This document shows, one piece after another, positions 1-6,161 of a DNA stretch of 10,953 nt. The translations under genes and the position numbers were made by a program. Location: positions 1-10,953 of the forward strand of contig JACVCQ010000046.1 in the NCBI GenBank assembly GCA_016741945.1, read 5' to 3'. The DNA comes from Chitinophagaceae bacterium. Its GTDB lineage: Bacteria; Bacteroidota; Bacteroidia; Chitinophagales; Chitinophagaceae. Numbering within the stretch: the stretch's first letter is position 1; each line of letters begins with the position of its first letter. The notes beneath the pieces were generated by a model. The model saw only the letters and a program-made list of their open reading frames with translations, did not search any database and was not told where the DNA came from.

Positions 1-85
1 GGGTAAACGCAGCAAAAGCTAGTTGCACACCTACGATAAATAGGGTTACAAAAGCTATTTTTTTGATATGTTTACGAACTAGCAT
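1..85 (-). CDS. 5' fragment of an exported protein (signal peptide only)
   Basis: Only the first 28 codons lie in the window; the gene continues beyond the left edge. Read on the minus strand from the ATG at 85-83, the peptide begins MLVRKHIKKIAFVTLFIVG and continues into VQLAFAAFT. This has a short basic N-region (R4, K5, K8, K9), a hydrophobic core of about a dozen residues and small residues (AFA-A) suited to signal peptidase I, so export through Sec is likely. An in-frame TAA about nine codons upstream, with no other ATG between, fixes the start. A TACCTTTG box ends five bases before the ATG, which supports a real expressed gene. The product cannot be named because the mature protein is missing. 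The gene is divergent from the TPR gene. Confidence 0.6.
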   Translation of the reverse strand, partial: MLVRKHIKKIAFVTLFIVGVQLAFAAFT

Positions 86-90
86 TTGGA

Positions 91-122
91 CAAAGGTACT
101 GTTTTGTTAAATAAAAACACAA
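91..122 (-). promoter_or_regulatory. Putative Bacteroidota-type promoter of the left-edge gene
   Basis: On the minus strand TACCTTTG (98-91) matches the Bacteroidota -7 consensus TAnnTTTG exactly. A TTG at 122-120 lies 21 bases upstream as a possible -33 element. Only five bases separate the box from the ATG, so transcription would start at or very near the start codon. This is inferred from the motif only. Confidence 0.5.
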
Positions 123-172
123 TTATCATTCTATTAAGTTAACGTTTCTGGATAAAAAAAGTTACGGGAAAC

Positions 173-203
173 TTGGAAAAAAGGTTTTTTAAGTCTATTT
201 TAG
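173..203 (+). promoter_or_regulatory. Putative promoter of the TPR gene
   Basis: TTG at 173-175, a 20-base spacer and TATTTTAG at 196-203, one mismatch from TAnnTTTG, lie just upstream of the ATG at 219. The predicted leader is only about ten bases. The spacing agrees with the Bacteroidota housekeeping sigma pattern; there is no experimental support. Confidence 0.4.
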
Positions 204-218
204 GTAAACCCATTGAAG

Positions 219-1640
219 ATGAGAGAAAATCCGTACCGCGAAGACAGAGAAGCCCTCAAAGAACTCCTCCAACAGTACCAGAATCTCAAACAAGGTCGCC
301 ACCACAGTTTTATTGAAGAAGATGCTTTTGAACGTATTATAGATTATTACGATGAAAAAGATGATATCAATGAAGCGCTTGAAGCAGCCGATATTGGATT
401 GGAGCAGTATCCTTATTCTTCTCAGTTAATGATCAAAAAGGCTGATTTATTACTGGCATCTCGTAAATACCGAGAGGCATTGGATGTATTAGAAAACGCT
501 GAATTGTACGATAGCAGCGATATCAACCTTTATATTTTAAAAACAGATGCTTATCTGGCTCTTGACCTTCAACCAAAGGCTGTGGAATTATTGGAAGCAG
601 CATTGAGCATGTTTGAAGGGGAGGAGCGACTGGATTTATTGTTCGAATTAGCGGATGTATACGACGATTATGAAGAATTTGACAAGGTTTTTGACTGTTT
701 GAAACTGATTTTGGAAGAAGATCCTTCCAATGAAGAAGCTTTATACAAGATTTGTTTTTGGACTGATTTCACAGGACGTAACGAAGAAAGTATCCGTTTG
801 CACCAGCAGATTATTGAAGAGCAACCTTTCAGTGAATTGGCATGGTTCAATCTAGCAGCCGCTTATCAGGGTCTAAAATTGTATGAAAAAGCCATTGATG
901 CATATCAATATGCCGTAGCTATTGATGAAAAATTTGATTATGCTTATCGTAATATGGGCGATGCGTACTTACGTTTACGTAAGTATAAAGAAGCAATTGA
1001 TGTATTGGAGAAGGTATTGGAATTAACACGCCCGGAAGATGTCATCTATGAAGCTATCGGACATTGTTATCACAGAATGGGAAATTATGCGCAGGCTAGG
1101 TTTCATTATAAAAAAGCAGTTCATTTGAATCCGGATGATAGTAAACTACATTACAAGATAGCAGTAACTTATATGCTGGAAGAACAGTGGCAAAGTGCAG
1201 TGAAACAACTAGAATTGGCCATGCGCATACATCGTTCCATACCGGAGTATAATTTGGCCATGGGCGAATGTAAAATGAATTTGAACCAGTTTAAAGATGC
1301 TATTCAATATTTCGGCACCGTTGTTCGTCAGAAAACCAAAAATGTGGCGGGTTGGGAAGCTTTGATTCGATGCCTCATTAAAGCAGGTTTTCATGAAGAA
1401 GCTATTGAGCAGTGTATTGCGGCTGCTAAAGCTACAGATGATAAACCCATCTTTTTGTTTTACCATAGTGCTATGTTATTTATGTTGGGCAAGTCCAAAG
1501 AAGGACTACTTAAACTGGAAGCAGCTATGGAAAAAGCACCGCGTTCATTAAAGAAGTTTATTGAACTCAACCCTTCGATTTTGCAAAACAATCAGGTTGT
1601 GGATTTGGTAGCCCGTTATAAAAAGGGGAAAAAAATATAA
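219..1640 (+). CDS. Tetratricopeptide-repeat (TPR) protein
   Basis: A soluble protein of 473 residues built almost entirely of TPR helical hairpins, which normally act as protein-protein interaction scaffolds. About twelve 34-residue repeats can be followed from roughly residue 40 to 442. The clearest lie at about 206-340, where A-x-x-Y, the Gly/Leu turn and the A-x-x-x-Y/L-x-x-A-L signature with a closing P recur (for example WFNLAAAYQGLKLYEKAIDA). The N-terminal 40 residues are charged, and the protein ends in a basic tail (YKKGKKI). There is no signal peptide or membrane segment, so it is probably cytoplasmic. An in-frame TTG at 213 could extend the frame by two residues, but the ATG at 219 is preferred because it follows a promoter-like box closely. 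Partner and role cannot be read from the sequence. It is the first of three same-strand genes, with an 82-base gap before the next. Confidence 0.9.
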   Translation: MRENPYREDREALKELLQQYQNLKQGRHHSFIEEDAFERIIDYYDEKDDINEALEAADIGLEQYPYSSQLMIKKADLLLASRKYREALDVLENAELYDSSDINLYILKTDAYLALDLQPKAVELLEAALSMFEGEERLDLLFELADVYDDYEEFDKVFDCLKLILEEDPSNEEALYKICFWTDFTGRNEESIRLHQQIIEEQPFSELAWFNLAAAYQGLKLYEKAIDAYQYAVAIDEKFDYAYRNMGDAYLRLRKYKEAIDVLEKVLELTRPEDVIYEAIGHCYHRMGNYAQARFHYKKAVHLNPDDSKLHYKIAVTYMLEEQWQSAVKQLELAMRIHRSIPEYNLAMGECKMNLNQFKDAIQYFGTVVRQKTKNVAGWEALIRCLIKAGFHEEAIEQCIAAAKATDDKPIFLFYHSAMLFMLGKSKEGLLKLEAAMEKAPRSLKKFIELNPSILQNNQVVDLVARYKKGKKI

Positions 1641-1694
1641 GAAGGCTAATCTGCTTCTCATTCATTTAGGAATGCTTAAATGGGCTGTTTAGCT

Positions 1695-1702
1695 TATTTT
1701 TG
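1695..1702 (+). promoter_or_regulatory. Putative -7 box upstream of the ComA-family gene
   Basis: TATTTTTG matches TAnnTTTG exactly and ends 20 bases before the ATG at 1723. No convincing TTG sits 19-21 bases upstream, so the -33 element is weak or absent. The preceding GCTTAAA/TTTAGC imperfect hairpin (1674-1693), followed by TTATTTTT, could alternatively be a weak terminator of the TPR gene. Confidence 0.35.
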
Positions 1703-1722
1703 CGTGCGAAAAAATAACCCTC

Positions 1723-2487
1723 ATGAATTTTAATCTTTCTCAGATACCTGTAAGAACAGAACAACCACGTACATCAGGCTTAACTATGGTCATGGACAAA
1801 GGGCTTAGCATTAATGAAGTGCATAATTTCATGAGTGTAGGTAGGCCCCATGTGGATATTGTGAAATTAGGATTTGGTACTTCCTTTGTTACACCCAATC
1901 TCCGTGAGAAAATTGAAGTGTACCATTCCTATAATATGCCCATTTATTTTGGGGGTACTCTTTTTGAGGCTTTTCTAATCCGCAATCAATTTGAAGATTA
2001 TATCAGTGTTTGTAAAGACTATGGCATCAACTATATGGAAGTAAGTGATGGGTCTATCAGCATTCCACATGCTGAAAAATGTGGGTATATTGAAAAACTT
2101 ACACAGCATGGTACTGTGTTAAGTGAAGTGGGAAGTAAAGATGCTGCCCATATCATTCCTCCCTACAAATGGATTGAATTAATGCGTGCTGAATTGGAAG
2201 CAGGATCATCTTATGTGATTGCGGAAGCAAGAGAAGCCGGTAATGTTGGTATCTATAGAGGTAGTGGAGAAGTCAGAGAAGGACTGGTACAAGAAATTTT
2301 AACACAGATACCTGAAGAGAAAATCATCTGGGAAGCGCCACAAAAAGCACAACAACTATATTTTTTGGAATTAATAGGTTGTAATGTCAACCTAGGGAAT
2401 ATAGCACCTCATGAAATTCTTGCATTGGAAGCAATGCGTATCGGCTTACGTGGTGATACTTTTGAATTGTATTTGAATAAGCTTTGA
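1723..2487 (+). CDS. comA: Phosphosulfolactate synthase, ComA family
   Basis: The family adds sulfite to phosphoenolpyruvate, giving (R)-2-phospho-3-sulfolactate. This is the first step of coenzyme M synthesis in methanogens and a route to sulfolactate in some bacteria. The 254 residues match the family length and its TIM-barrel motif series: RTSGLTMVMDKG (16-27), VDIVKLGFGTS (44-54), the KI helix then YFGGTLFE (75-82), YMEVSDGSISIP (104-115), SEVGSKD (134-140), VIAEAREAGNVGIYRGSG (165-182), IIWEAPQKAQQ (201-211), VNLGNIAPHE (222-231) and RIGLRGDT (239-246). The charged residues in these strand ends (K48, E106, D109, E135, K139, E168, R170, E204) are the kind used for phosphate, Mg2+ and enediolate chemistry. 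The family also includes plant HSA32-like proteins, so the substrate is not proven. A role in sulfonate or sulfonolipid metabolism is possible but inferred. aroE follows after three bases, so the two are probably co-transcribed. Confidence 0.85.
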   Translation: MNFNLSQIPVRTEQPRTSGLTMVMDKGLSINEVHNFMSVGRPHVDIVKLGFGTSFVTPNLREKIEVYHSYNMPIYFGGTLFEAFLIRNQFEDYISVCKDYGINYMEVSDGSISIPHAEKCGYIEKLTQHGTVLSEVGSKDAAHIIPPYKWIELMRAELEAGSSYVIAEAREAGNVGIYRGSGEVREGLVQEILTQIPEEKIIWEAPQKAQQLYFLELIGCNVNLGNIAPHEILALEAMRIGLRGDTFELYLNKL

Positions 2488-2490
2488 TCC

Positions 2491-3231
2491 ATGGAACGTT
2501 ATGGTCTCATTGGTTACCCACTGACACATTCTTTCTCTCAAAAGTATTTCTCCGAAAAGTTTTTGAAAGAAGGATTAGCTAATCATCTGTATGAGAACTT
2601 TCCAATCAATTCCATTGCTCTTTTAAAAGACATACTTGCAAACAATAAGGATCTTCGGGGACTAAATGTTACCATTCCTTATAAAAAAGAGGTACTGACT
2701 TACTTGGATGAATCATCAACTGCGGTTAAATTAATCGGTGCTTGTAATTGCATTAAAATAGTGGAAGGGAAACTCTATGGATTTAATACAGATGTCATTG
2801 GGTTCGAGAAATCTCTACGTCCCTTTCTGAGACCTGAACATACAGCAGCATTGATTTTGGGAACCGGTGGTGCTGCTATGGCTGTAGCTTACACAATGCA
2901 AGAACTGGGTATTCATTATCAATATGTATCCAGGCAAAAAGTAAAAAATGGTATTACTTATGCAGACATTGATCAGCGAATCATAGAACAGCATACACTC
3001 ATTATCAATACTACGCCCCTTGGTATGTATCCTTTGGTGAATGATTGTCCGCCATTACCTTATGAGTGGTTGACTTCAAAGCATCATTGTTTTGATTTGA
3101 TATACAATCCTGCTGACACATTATTCCTTCAAAAATCAGCAGCACAAAAAGCAACCATTCAGAATGGGGATGAGATGCTTATTATACAAGCGGAAGAAAG
3201 TTGGCGTATTTGGAATGAGGTAAACAAATAA
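2491..3231 (+). CDS. aroE: Shikimate 5-dehydrogenase
   Basis: Catalyses NADPH-dependent reduction of 3-dehydroshikimate to shikimate in the cytoplasmic pathway to chorismate and aromatic amino acids. The 246 residues are slightly shorter than E. coli AroE (272). The substrate domain shows GYPLTHSFSQ (8-17, with the shikimate-binding serines), NVTIPYKKEV (59-68, catalytic Lys65) and GFNTDVIGF (97-105, Asp101 of the Lys/Asp pair). The NADP domain has the LGTGGAA loop (123-129), a following SRQK (147-150) where the usual NRT/SR phosphate-binding motif sits, and NTTPLGMYP (173-181). The C-terminal helix carries NGDEMLIIQAEESW (225-238) with Gln233. All catalytic residues are present. The ATG follows the ComA-family stop after TCC, so translation is probably coupled. 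The next gene converges from the other strand. Confidence 0.95.
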   Translation: MERYGLIGYPLTHSFSQKYFSEKFLKEGLANHLYENFPINSIALLKDILANNKDLRGLNVTIPYKKEVLTYLDESSTAVKLIGACNCIKIVEGKLYGFNTDVIGFEKSLRPFLRPEHTAALILGTGGAAMAVAYTMQELGIHYQYVSRQKVKNGITYADIDQRIIEQHTLIINTTPLGMYPLVNDCPPLPYEWLTSKHHCFDLIYNPADTLFLQKSAAQKATIQNGDEMLIIQAEESWRIWNEVNK

Positions 3232-3323
3232 ATGTATTTCCAATTCCATTGCTTAGGATCGCTTATTCATTCTGTTGAACAATTATTAAACATTATGAGC
3301 AGTGATATAATATTGGTATTTAC

Positions 3324-3758
3324 TTAACCATACTGCAATTTGTGTAAAGCCTTTTCCGGTATTGTGGTTTTCTTTTTAGCAGTATAATCGTAACAAATCA
3401 TGCCTGTCTTCGCTTTCCCCGCTACAATAAGACCATCTGTTTGTATCAGTTCAATGTTGTAAAATAAATCAAAACCTAACTTATCAAAATCTGCAGCACA
3501 AACTGAAATTCTTACCGTATCACCATAATTGAGTTCTTTTTTGTATTCCAATATGGCATCAACCATAATCAGTCCTATTCCTTCAAAAGAAAGCTCAGTA
3601 TATCCATATTTCATTAAAAACTGCTGTCTTGCTTCATGGATCAAAGCAAGAAAAACATCATTGCCTACATGTCCGCCATAATTCAAGTCAGTAATGCGGA
3701 CTTTTATTTCTGTGTAAAAATGAAACTGATCAGGTAAATTGATCTTGATACGATTCAT
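3324..3758 (-). CDS. Hotdog-fold acyl-CoA thioesterase (4HBT family)
   Basis: A 144-residue single-domain protein of the 4-hydroxybenzoyl-CoA thioesterase/YbgC type, expected to hydrolyse a small acyl-CoA or aryl-CoA thioester in the cytoplasm as a homo-oligomer. The signature is near the N-terminus: RITDLNYGGHVGND (21-34), where Asp24 and the GHVxN turn match the D-x-x-x-GHVNN active site of the family. A long hot-dog helix follows (FLALIHEARQQFL, 36-48), then strands with LEYKKELNYGDTVRISV (70-86) and GKAKTGMICYD (114-124), the typical 'elevated strand' ending. I chose the ATG at 3758, two bases after the RdgB stop codon. A TTG two codons earlier would overlap that stop by four bases. It is the last gene of a three-gene minus-strand operon. 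The true substrate cannot be read from the sequence. Confidence 0.85.
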   Translation of the reverse strand: MNRIKINLPDQFHFYTEIKVRITDLNYGGHVGNDVFLALIHEARQQFLMKYGYTELSFEGIGLIMVDAILEYKKELNYGDTVRISVCAADFDKLGFDLFYNIELIQTDGLIVAGKAKTGMICYDYTAKKKTTIPEKALHKLQYG

Positions 3759-3760
3759 AG

Positions 3761-4342
3761 TCAAGGTTGTTGTTGTAAAAAATCAATCAATTGAATGATT
3801 GCTTTTTTACGATGGCTATATTGATTTTTTTCTTCTATACTCATTTCAGCAAAGGATCTAGTACTTCCGGTAGGAATAAAGACAGGGTCATATCCAAAAC
3901 CGCCATCACCTTTTTGTATCGACGTAATATGACCTTCACAAATACCTTCAAATTGGTATTCTTTTCCTTGCCAAATCAATGATACCACTGTACGGAAACG
4001 AGCTGATCTTTGTGTATTATCGCCAAGCTTTAATAATAGCTTATCAATATTGGCTTGAAAATTTTTTTCTTCACCTGCATACCTGGCACTCTTTACGCCA
4101 GGTTCTCCATGTAAAGCATTTACTTCAAGTCCGGTATCTTCACTAAAAACGTTTTTGCCGGTCATATGATGAATGACAGTCGATTTTTCGGTGGCATTGG
4201 CTTCCAATGTATCATATGGTTCAGGTATATCAATATCAATTCCTGCTTCTTTTAAAGTAATGACACGGATATTTTCTCCGATAATCGTATTGATCTCGCT
4301 TACTTTATGTTGGTTATTCGTTGCAAAAACAAGTGTGTGCAT
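3761..4342 (-). CDS. rdgB: XTP/dITP pyrophosphatase (RdgB/HAM1, non-canonical purine NTPase)
   Basis: Hydrolyses dITP, ITP and XTP to the monophosphate plus pyrophosphate, keeping deaminated purines out of DNA and RNA. The 193 residues match the family length. Motifs in order are LVFATNNQHKVSEI (4-17, the phosphate-binding T/S-x-N-x-x-K), YDTLEANATEKS (43-54), FSEDTGLEVNAL (66-77, catalytic Asp69 and metal-binding acid), GEPGVKSARYAGE (79-91), GDGGFGYDPVFIP (145-157, base recognition), SFAEMSIEEKNQYSHR (163-178) with the terminal SHR motif. No key residue is missing. The ATG lies one base after the stop of the upstream gene and the downstream thioesterase starts two bases after this stop, so all three are almost certainly one transcript. 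Confidence 0.96.
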   Translation of the reverse strand: MHTLVFATNNQHKVSEINTIIGENIRVITLKEAGIDIDIPEPYDTLEANATEKSTVIHHMTGKNVFSEDTGLEVNALHGEPGVKSARYAGEEKNFQANIDKLLLKLGDNTQRSARFRTVVSLIWQGKEYQFEGICEGHITSIQKGDGGFGYDPVFIPTGSTRSFAEMSIEEKNQYSHRKKAIIQLIDFLQQQP

Positions 4343-4343
4343 A

Positions 4344-4874
4344 CTATAGGTTGAACATATTTTTTAGACTTAGCCAAAGTTTACTTTTTTCCAGCTTGGC
4401 TTCTCTACTATCACCCATCATCATATGTAGGGCTGGTGCAAACAAAATAGAACATTGATCATATGCCTGAACCTGAAAAAAAGGTAATCTGAATGGCATT
4501 TGAATCGATGTGGCTTCCACGTCAAAAAGGATGATATACTTCGGTGTCAGCCATTGTTTAATAGCAGGATACGAAAGCTGATTATTCGCAAGGTTCACAA
4601 TTGCCACATCACCTATATTTAATTTACAGGCAGTAAGTATGTTAGATAAAAATTGTAAAGCCTGATCATTTACAAAAACAGCTTCTTGATCTGATAATAA
4701 AATGGTAATTTTTTTGCCATTGTTCCCCAAAAATTCCCGCTTTTTTGGATCTGTTTCAACTGTTTTTTTCTCAATTTTATTATTGAAAGTTGGTTCATTT
4801 ACAATGACCAAATGATTTTTATAAAGGTCAGGTAACAAGAAATCGGGCAGTATCGCTTGATTCGTTTCGGTCAT
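4344..4874 (-). CDS. Conserved hypothetical protein, possible DNA polymerase III psi (HolD-like) subunit
   Basis: A 176-residue soluble protein with no signal peptide or membrane helix, first gene of the operon with rdgB and the thioesterase. Visible features are a Pro/Leu-rich N-terminus (AILPDFLLPDLYKN, 7-20), a polar linker of about 30-50, then alternating predicted strands and helices. Strands include KKITILLS (54-61), VAIVNLA (90-96) and YIILFDVE (113-120); helices include the one around QALQFLSNILTACKL (71-85). The C-terminus reads ILFAPALHMM (143-152), then GDSREAKLEKSKLWLSLKNM (154-173). A hydrophobic strand, a Pro-x-Leu, a short charged helix with Lys, then LW-x-x-L resembles the end of E. 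coli HolD (psi), where PALTDLRANPTARAALW occurs. An initial glycosylase-like Rossmann fold is shared by psi and uracil-DNA glycosylases. The assignment is inference from pattern; the safe call is 'conserved hypothetical'. The ATG at 4874 is the first in the frame. Confidence 0.75.
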   Translation of the reverse strand: MTETNQAILPDFLLPDLYKNHLVIVNEPTFNNKIEKKTVETDPKKREFLGNNGKKITILLSDQEAVFVNDQALQFLSNILTACKLNIGDVAIVNLANNQLSYPAIKQWLTPKYIILFDVEATSIQMPFRLPFFQVQAYDQCSILFAPALHMMMGDSREAKLEKSKLWLSLKNMFNL

Positions 4875-4885
4875 TGTATAAATAT

Positions 4886-4897
4886 TAACAGTTGTTA
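4886..4897. promoter_or_regulatory. Near-palindrome overlapping the ilvE -33 element
   Basis: TAACA-GT-TGTTA is an inverted repeat of two five-base arms around GT in the 63-base divergent intergenic region. It overlaps the presumed ilvE -33 TTG at 4892-4894 and lies 12 bases before the start of the minus-strand operon. It is well placed for a repressor site, but a short AT-rich palindrome can arise by chance. Confidence 0.25.
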
Positions 4898-4921
4898 GTT
4901 TTCTTTTTTTTCGTTTCTTTG
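4892..4921 (+). promoter_or_regulatory. Putative ilvE promoter
   Basis: TTG at 4892-4894, a 19-base T-rich spacer and TTTCTTTG at 4914-4921 (one mismatch to TAnnTTTG, followed by the frequent C). The ATG at 4938 lies 16 bases after the box, giving a leader of about ten bases. The spacing is close to the Bacteroidota consensus. Confidence 0.45.
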
Positions 4922-4924
4922 CGC

Positions 4925-4932
4925 CAAATATA
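4925..4932 (-). promoter_or_regulatory. Putative -7 box for the minus-strand psi-like/rdgB/thioesterase operon
   Basis: On the minus strand TATATTTG (4932-4925) matches TAnnTTTG exactly and would give a leader of about 45 bases before the ATG at 4874. No clear TTG lies 19-21 bases upstream; that region is inside the first codons of ilvE. The box lies back to back with the ilvE promoter, so the two may compete. Confidence 0.3.
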
Positions 4933-4937
4933 GAATT

Positions 4938-6002
4938 ATGACAGCAGCACTAGACATAAACATCACGAAAGTTGAGACCAGTAAGTTACTGGATATGACC
5001 TTGGAAAATATTCCTTTTGGGAAATATTTTACTGATCATATGCTGGAAGCTGATTATGAGAATGGCGAGTGGAAAAATGTTGAGATCAAGCCTTATCAAC
5101 CGCTGTTATTAGAACCTTCAGTAGCTGCACTTCATTATGGTCAGGCCATCTTTGAAGGGATTAAAGCTTACAAAGACAAAGACGGTAATGTTGCCATTTT
5201 CCGTCCCCAAGATAATTTTAAGCGTTTCAATATTTCAGCAGAGCGTATGCAAATGCCTGTGGTACCAGAAGAGATTTTTATGGAAGGTATGCGCATGCTG
5301 ATTGATTTAGATAAGAATTGGGTACCCTCTATGAAGGACCATTCATTATATATCAGGCCTTTTATGTTCTCATCTGATCCTATCATCGGTGTGAAGCCAT
5401 CTGAGTCATACAAATTCATGATCATTTTGAGTCCAACAGGTCCATACTATACCGCACCCATGAAAATTTATGTGGAAGAGAAGTATACCAGAGCTGCTCC
5501 GGGTGGAGTTGGCTTCTCAAAAAATGCAGGTAATTATGGCGCTAGTATGTTGGCTACTGCATTGGCTAAGAAAGCGGGTTATGATCAAGTGCTTTGGACA
5601 GACGCATTTGAACATAAATACCTGCAAGAAGTGGGTACTATGAACGTATTCTTTATTATCGGTAATACTGCCGTAACTCCGTCTTTAGAAGAAGGTACTA
5701 TTCTAGCCGGTGTTACCAGAGACAGTGCTATGACTGTATTGAAAGATATGGGCTTTGAAGTGATCGAGAAAAAAATCAGTATTGAAGATCTCATAGATGC
5801 ACACCGTGCCGGAATACTCTATGAAGTATTTGGAACCGGAACAGCAGCTACTATTTCTTTGATTAAAGAATTACGTTATAAAGATTATGTCATGCACTTT
5901 GATACCGATCAGTGGAAAACTGCTCCTGAATTAAAACAAAAACTCAACGACATACGTGAAGGTAAAGCAGCAGATACACACGGTTGGATGTATCAGGTTT
6001 AA
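4938..6002 (+). CDS. ilvE: Branched-chain amino acid aminotransferase
   Basis: A PLP enzyme of fold type IV that transfers an amino group between glutamate and the 2-oxo acids of leucine, isoleucine and valine. The 354 residues match the longer BCAT type, also found in eukaryotes, rather than the E. coli type of about 309. Motifs are LHYGQAIFEGIKAY (65-78), FRPQDNFKRFNISAERM (88-104), LYIRPFMF (137-144), the catalytic lysine Lys195 in FSKNAGNYG (193-201), DQVLWTDAFEHKYLQEVGTM (216-235) with the PLP-binding EVGTMN, GVTRDS (258-263) and EVFGTGTAA (296-304) for the cofactor phosphate. The protein is complete and cytoplasmic. It stands alone on its strand, divergent from the rdgB operon and convergent with the giant surface-protein gene. 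Other ilv/leu genes are not visible here. Confidence 0.96.
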   Translation: MTAALDINITKVETSKLLDMTLENIPFGKYFTDHMLEADYENGEWKNVEIKPYQPLLLEPSVAALHYGQAIFEGIKAYKDKDGNVAIFRPQDNFKRFNISAERMQMPVVPEEIFMEGMRMLIDLDKNWVPSMKDHSLYIRPFMFSSDPIIGVKPSESYKFMIILSPTGPYYTAPMKIYVEEKYTRAAPGGVGFSKNAGNYGASMLATALAKKAGYDQVLWTDAFEHKYLQEVGTMNVFFIIGNTAVTPSLEEGTILAGVTRDSAMTVLKDMGFEVIEKKISIEDLIDAHRAGILYEVFGTGTAATISLIKELRYKDYVMHFDTDQWKTAPELKQKLNDIREGKAADTHGWMYQV

Positions 6003-6012
6003 CAGAGCATGA

Positions 6013-6044
6013 CCTATGGTTATTAGTCCATAGTCTATAGTATG
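6013..6044. repeat. Short heptamer tandem with a small inverted repeat
   Basis: Just after the ilvE stop, TAGTCCA (6024-6030), TAGTCTA (6031-6037) and TAGTATG (6038-6044) form three degenerate 7-base units. The first overlaps a hairpin CTATGG (6014-6019)/CCATAG (6028-6033) with an eight-base loop. No T-tract follows, so it does not look like a terminator. It may be a remnant of a dispersed intergenic repeat; its presence elsewhere in the genome cannot be tested here. Confidence 0.4.
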
Positions 6045-6119
6045 GGAAAGAGAAAGTCTCAAGACTTAAATGAATAGATTGAGATTTGCATATATAAAAA
6101 TTTCTCTACCGAGTGTTGA

Positions 6120-6159
6120 AAAAAGAGGTTGTATCAGAATTATGATACAACCTCTTTTT
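6120..6159. terminator. Bidirectional intrinsic terminator between ilvE and the surface-protein gene
   Basis: A perfect 17-base inverted repeat: AAAAAGAGGTTGTATCA (6120-6136), six-base loop GAATTA, and its complement (6143-6159). The arms begin with A5 and end with T5, so a U-tract follows the stem core in both directions. It lies 117 bases after the ilvE stop and two bases after the stop codon of the minus-strand gene (TAA at 6164-6162), so it serves both convergent genes. Confidence 0.92.
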
Positions 6160-6161
6160 GT

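Noticed and set aside
668..850. Antisense open frame inside the TPR gene
   Set aside because: It lies wholly in a well-supported gene, has no family motif, and its composition is that of a shadow frame. The same holds for the minus-strand frame at 1209-1466.
1640..1658. Hairpin AGAAG(G)C/GCTTCT after the TPR gene as a terminator
   Set aside because: The stem is six pairs with a bulge and no following T-tract.
3232..3323. Terminator between the convergent aroE and thioesterase genes
   Set aside because: I looked for a hairpin with a U-tract and found only weak AT pairings such as AAATA/TATTT; none is convincing.
3791..3982. Plus-strand open frame with a hydrophobic start inside rdgB
   Set aside because: It overlaps conserved RdgB motifs on the other strand; the Phe-rich N-terminus comes from the complement of Lys/Glu codons.
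5168..5794. Minus-strand open frames within ilvE
   Set aside because: They oppose strongly conserved BCAT motifs and have no promoter-like box or recognisable product.
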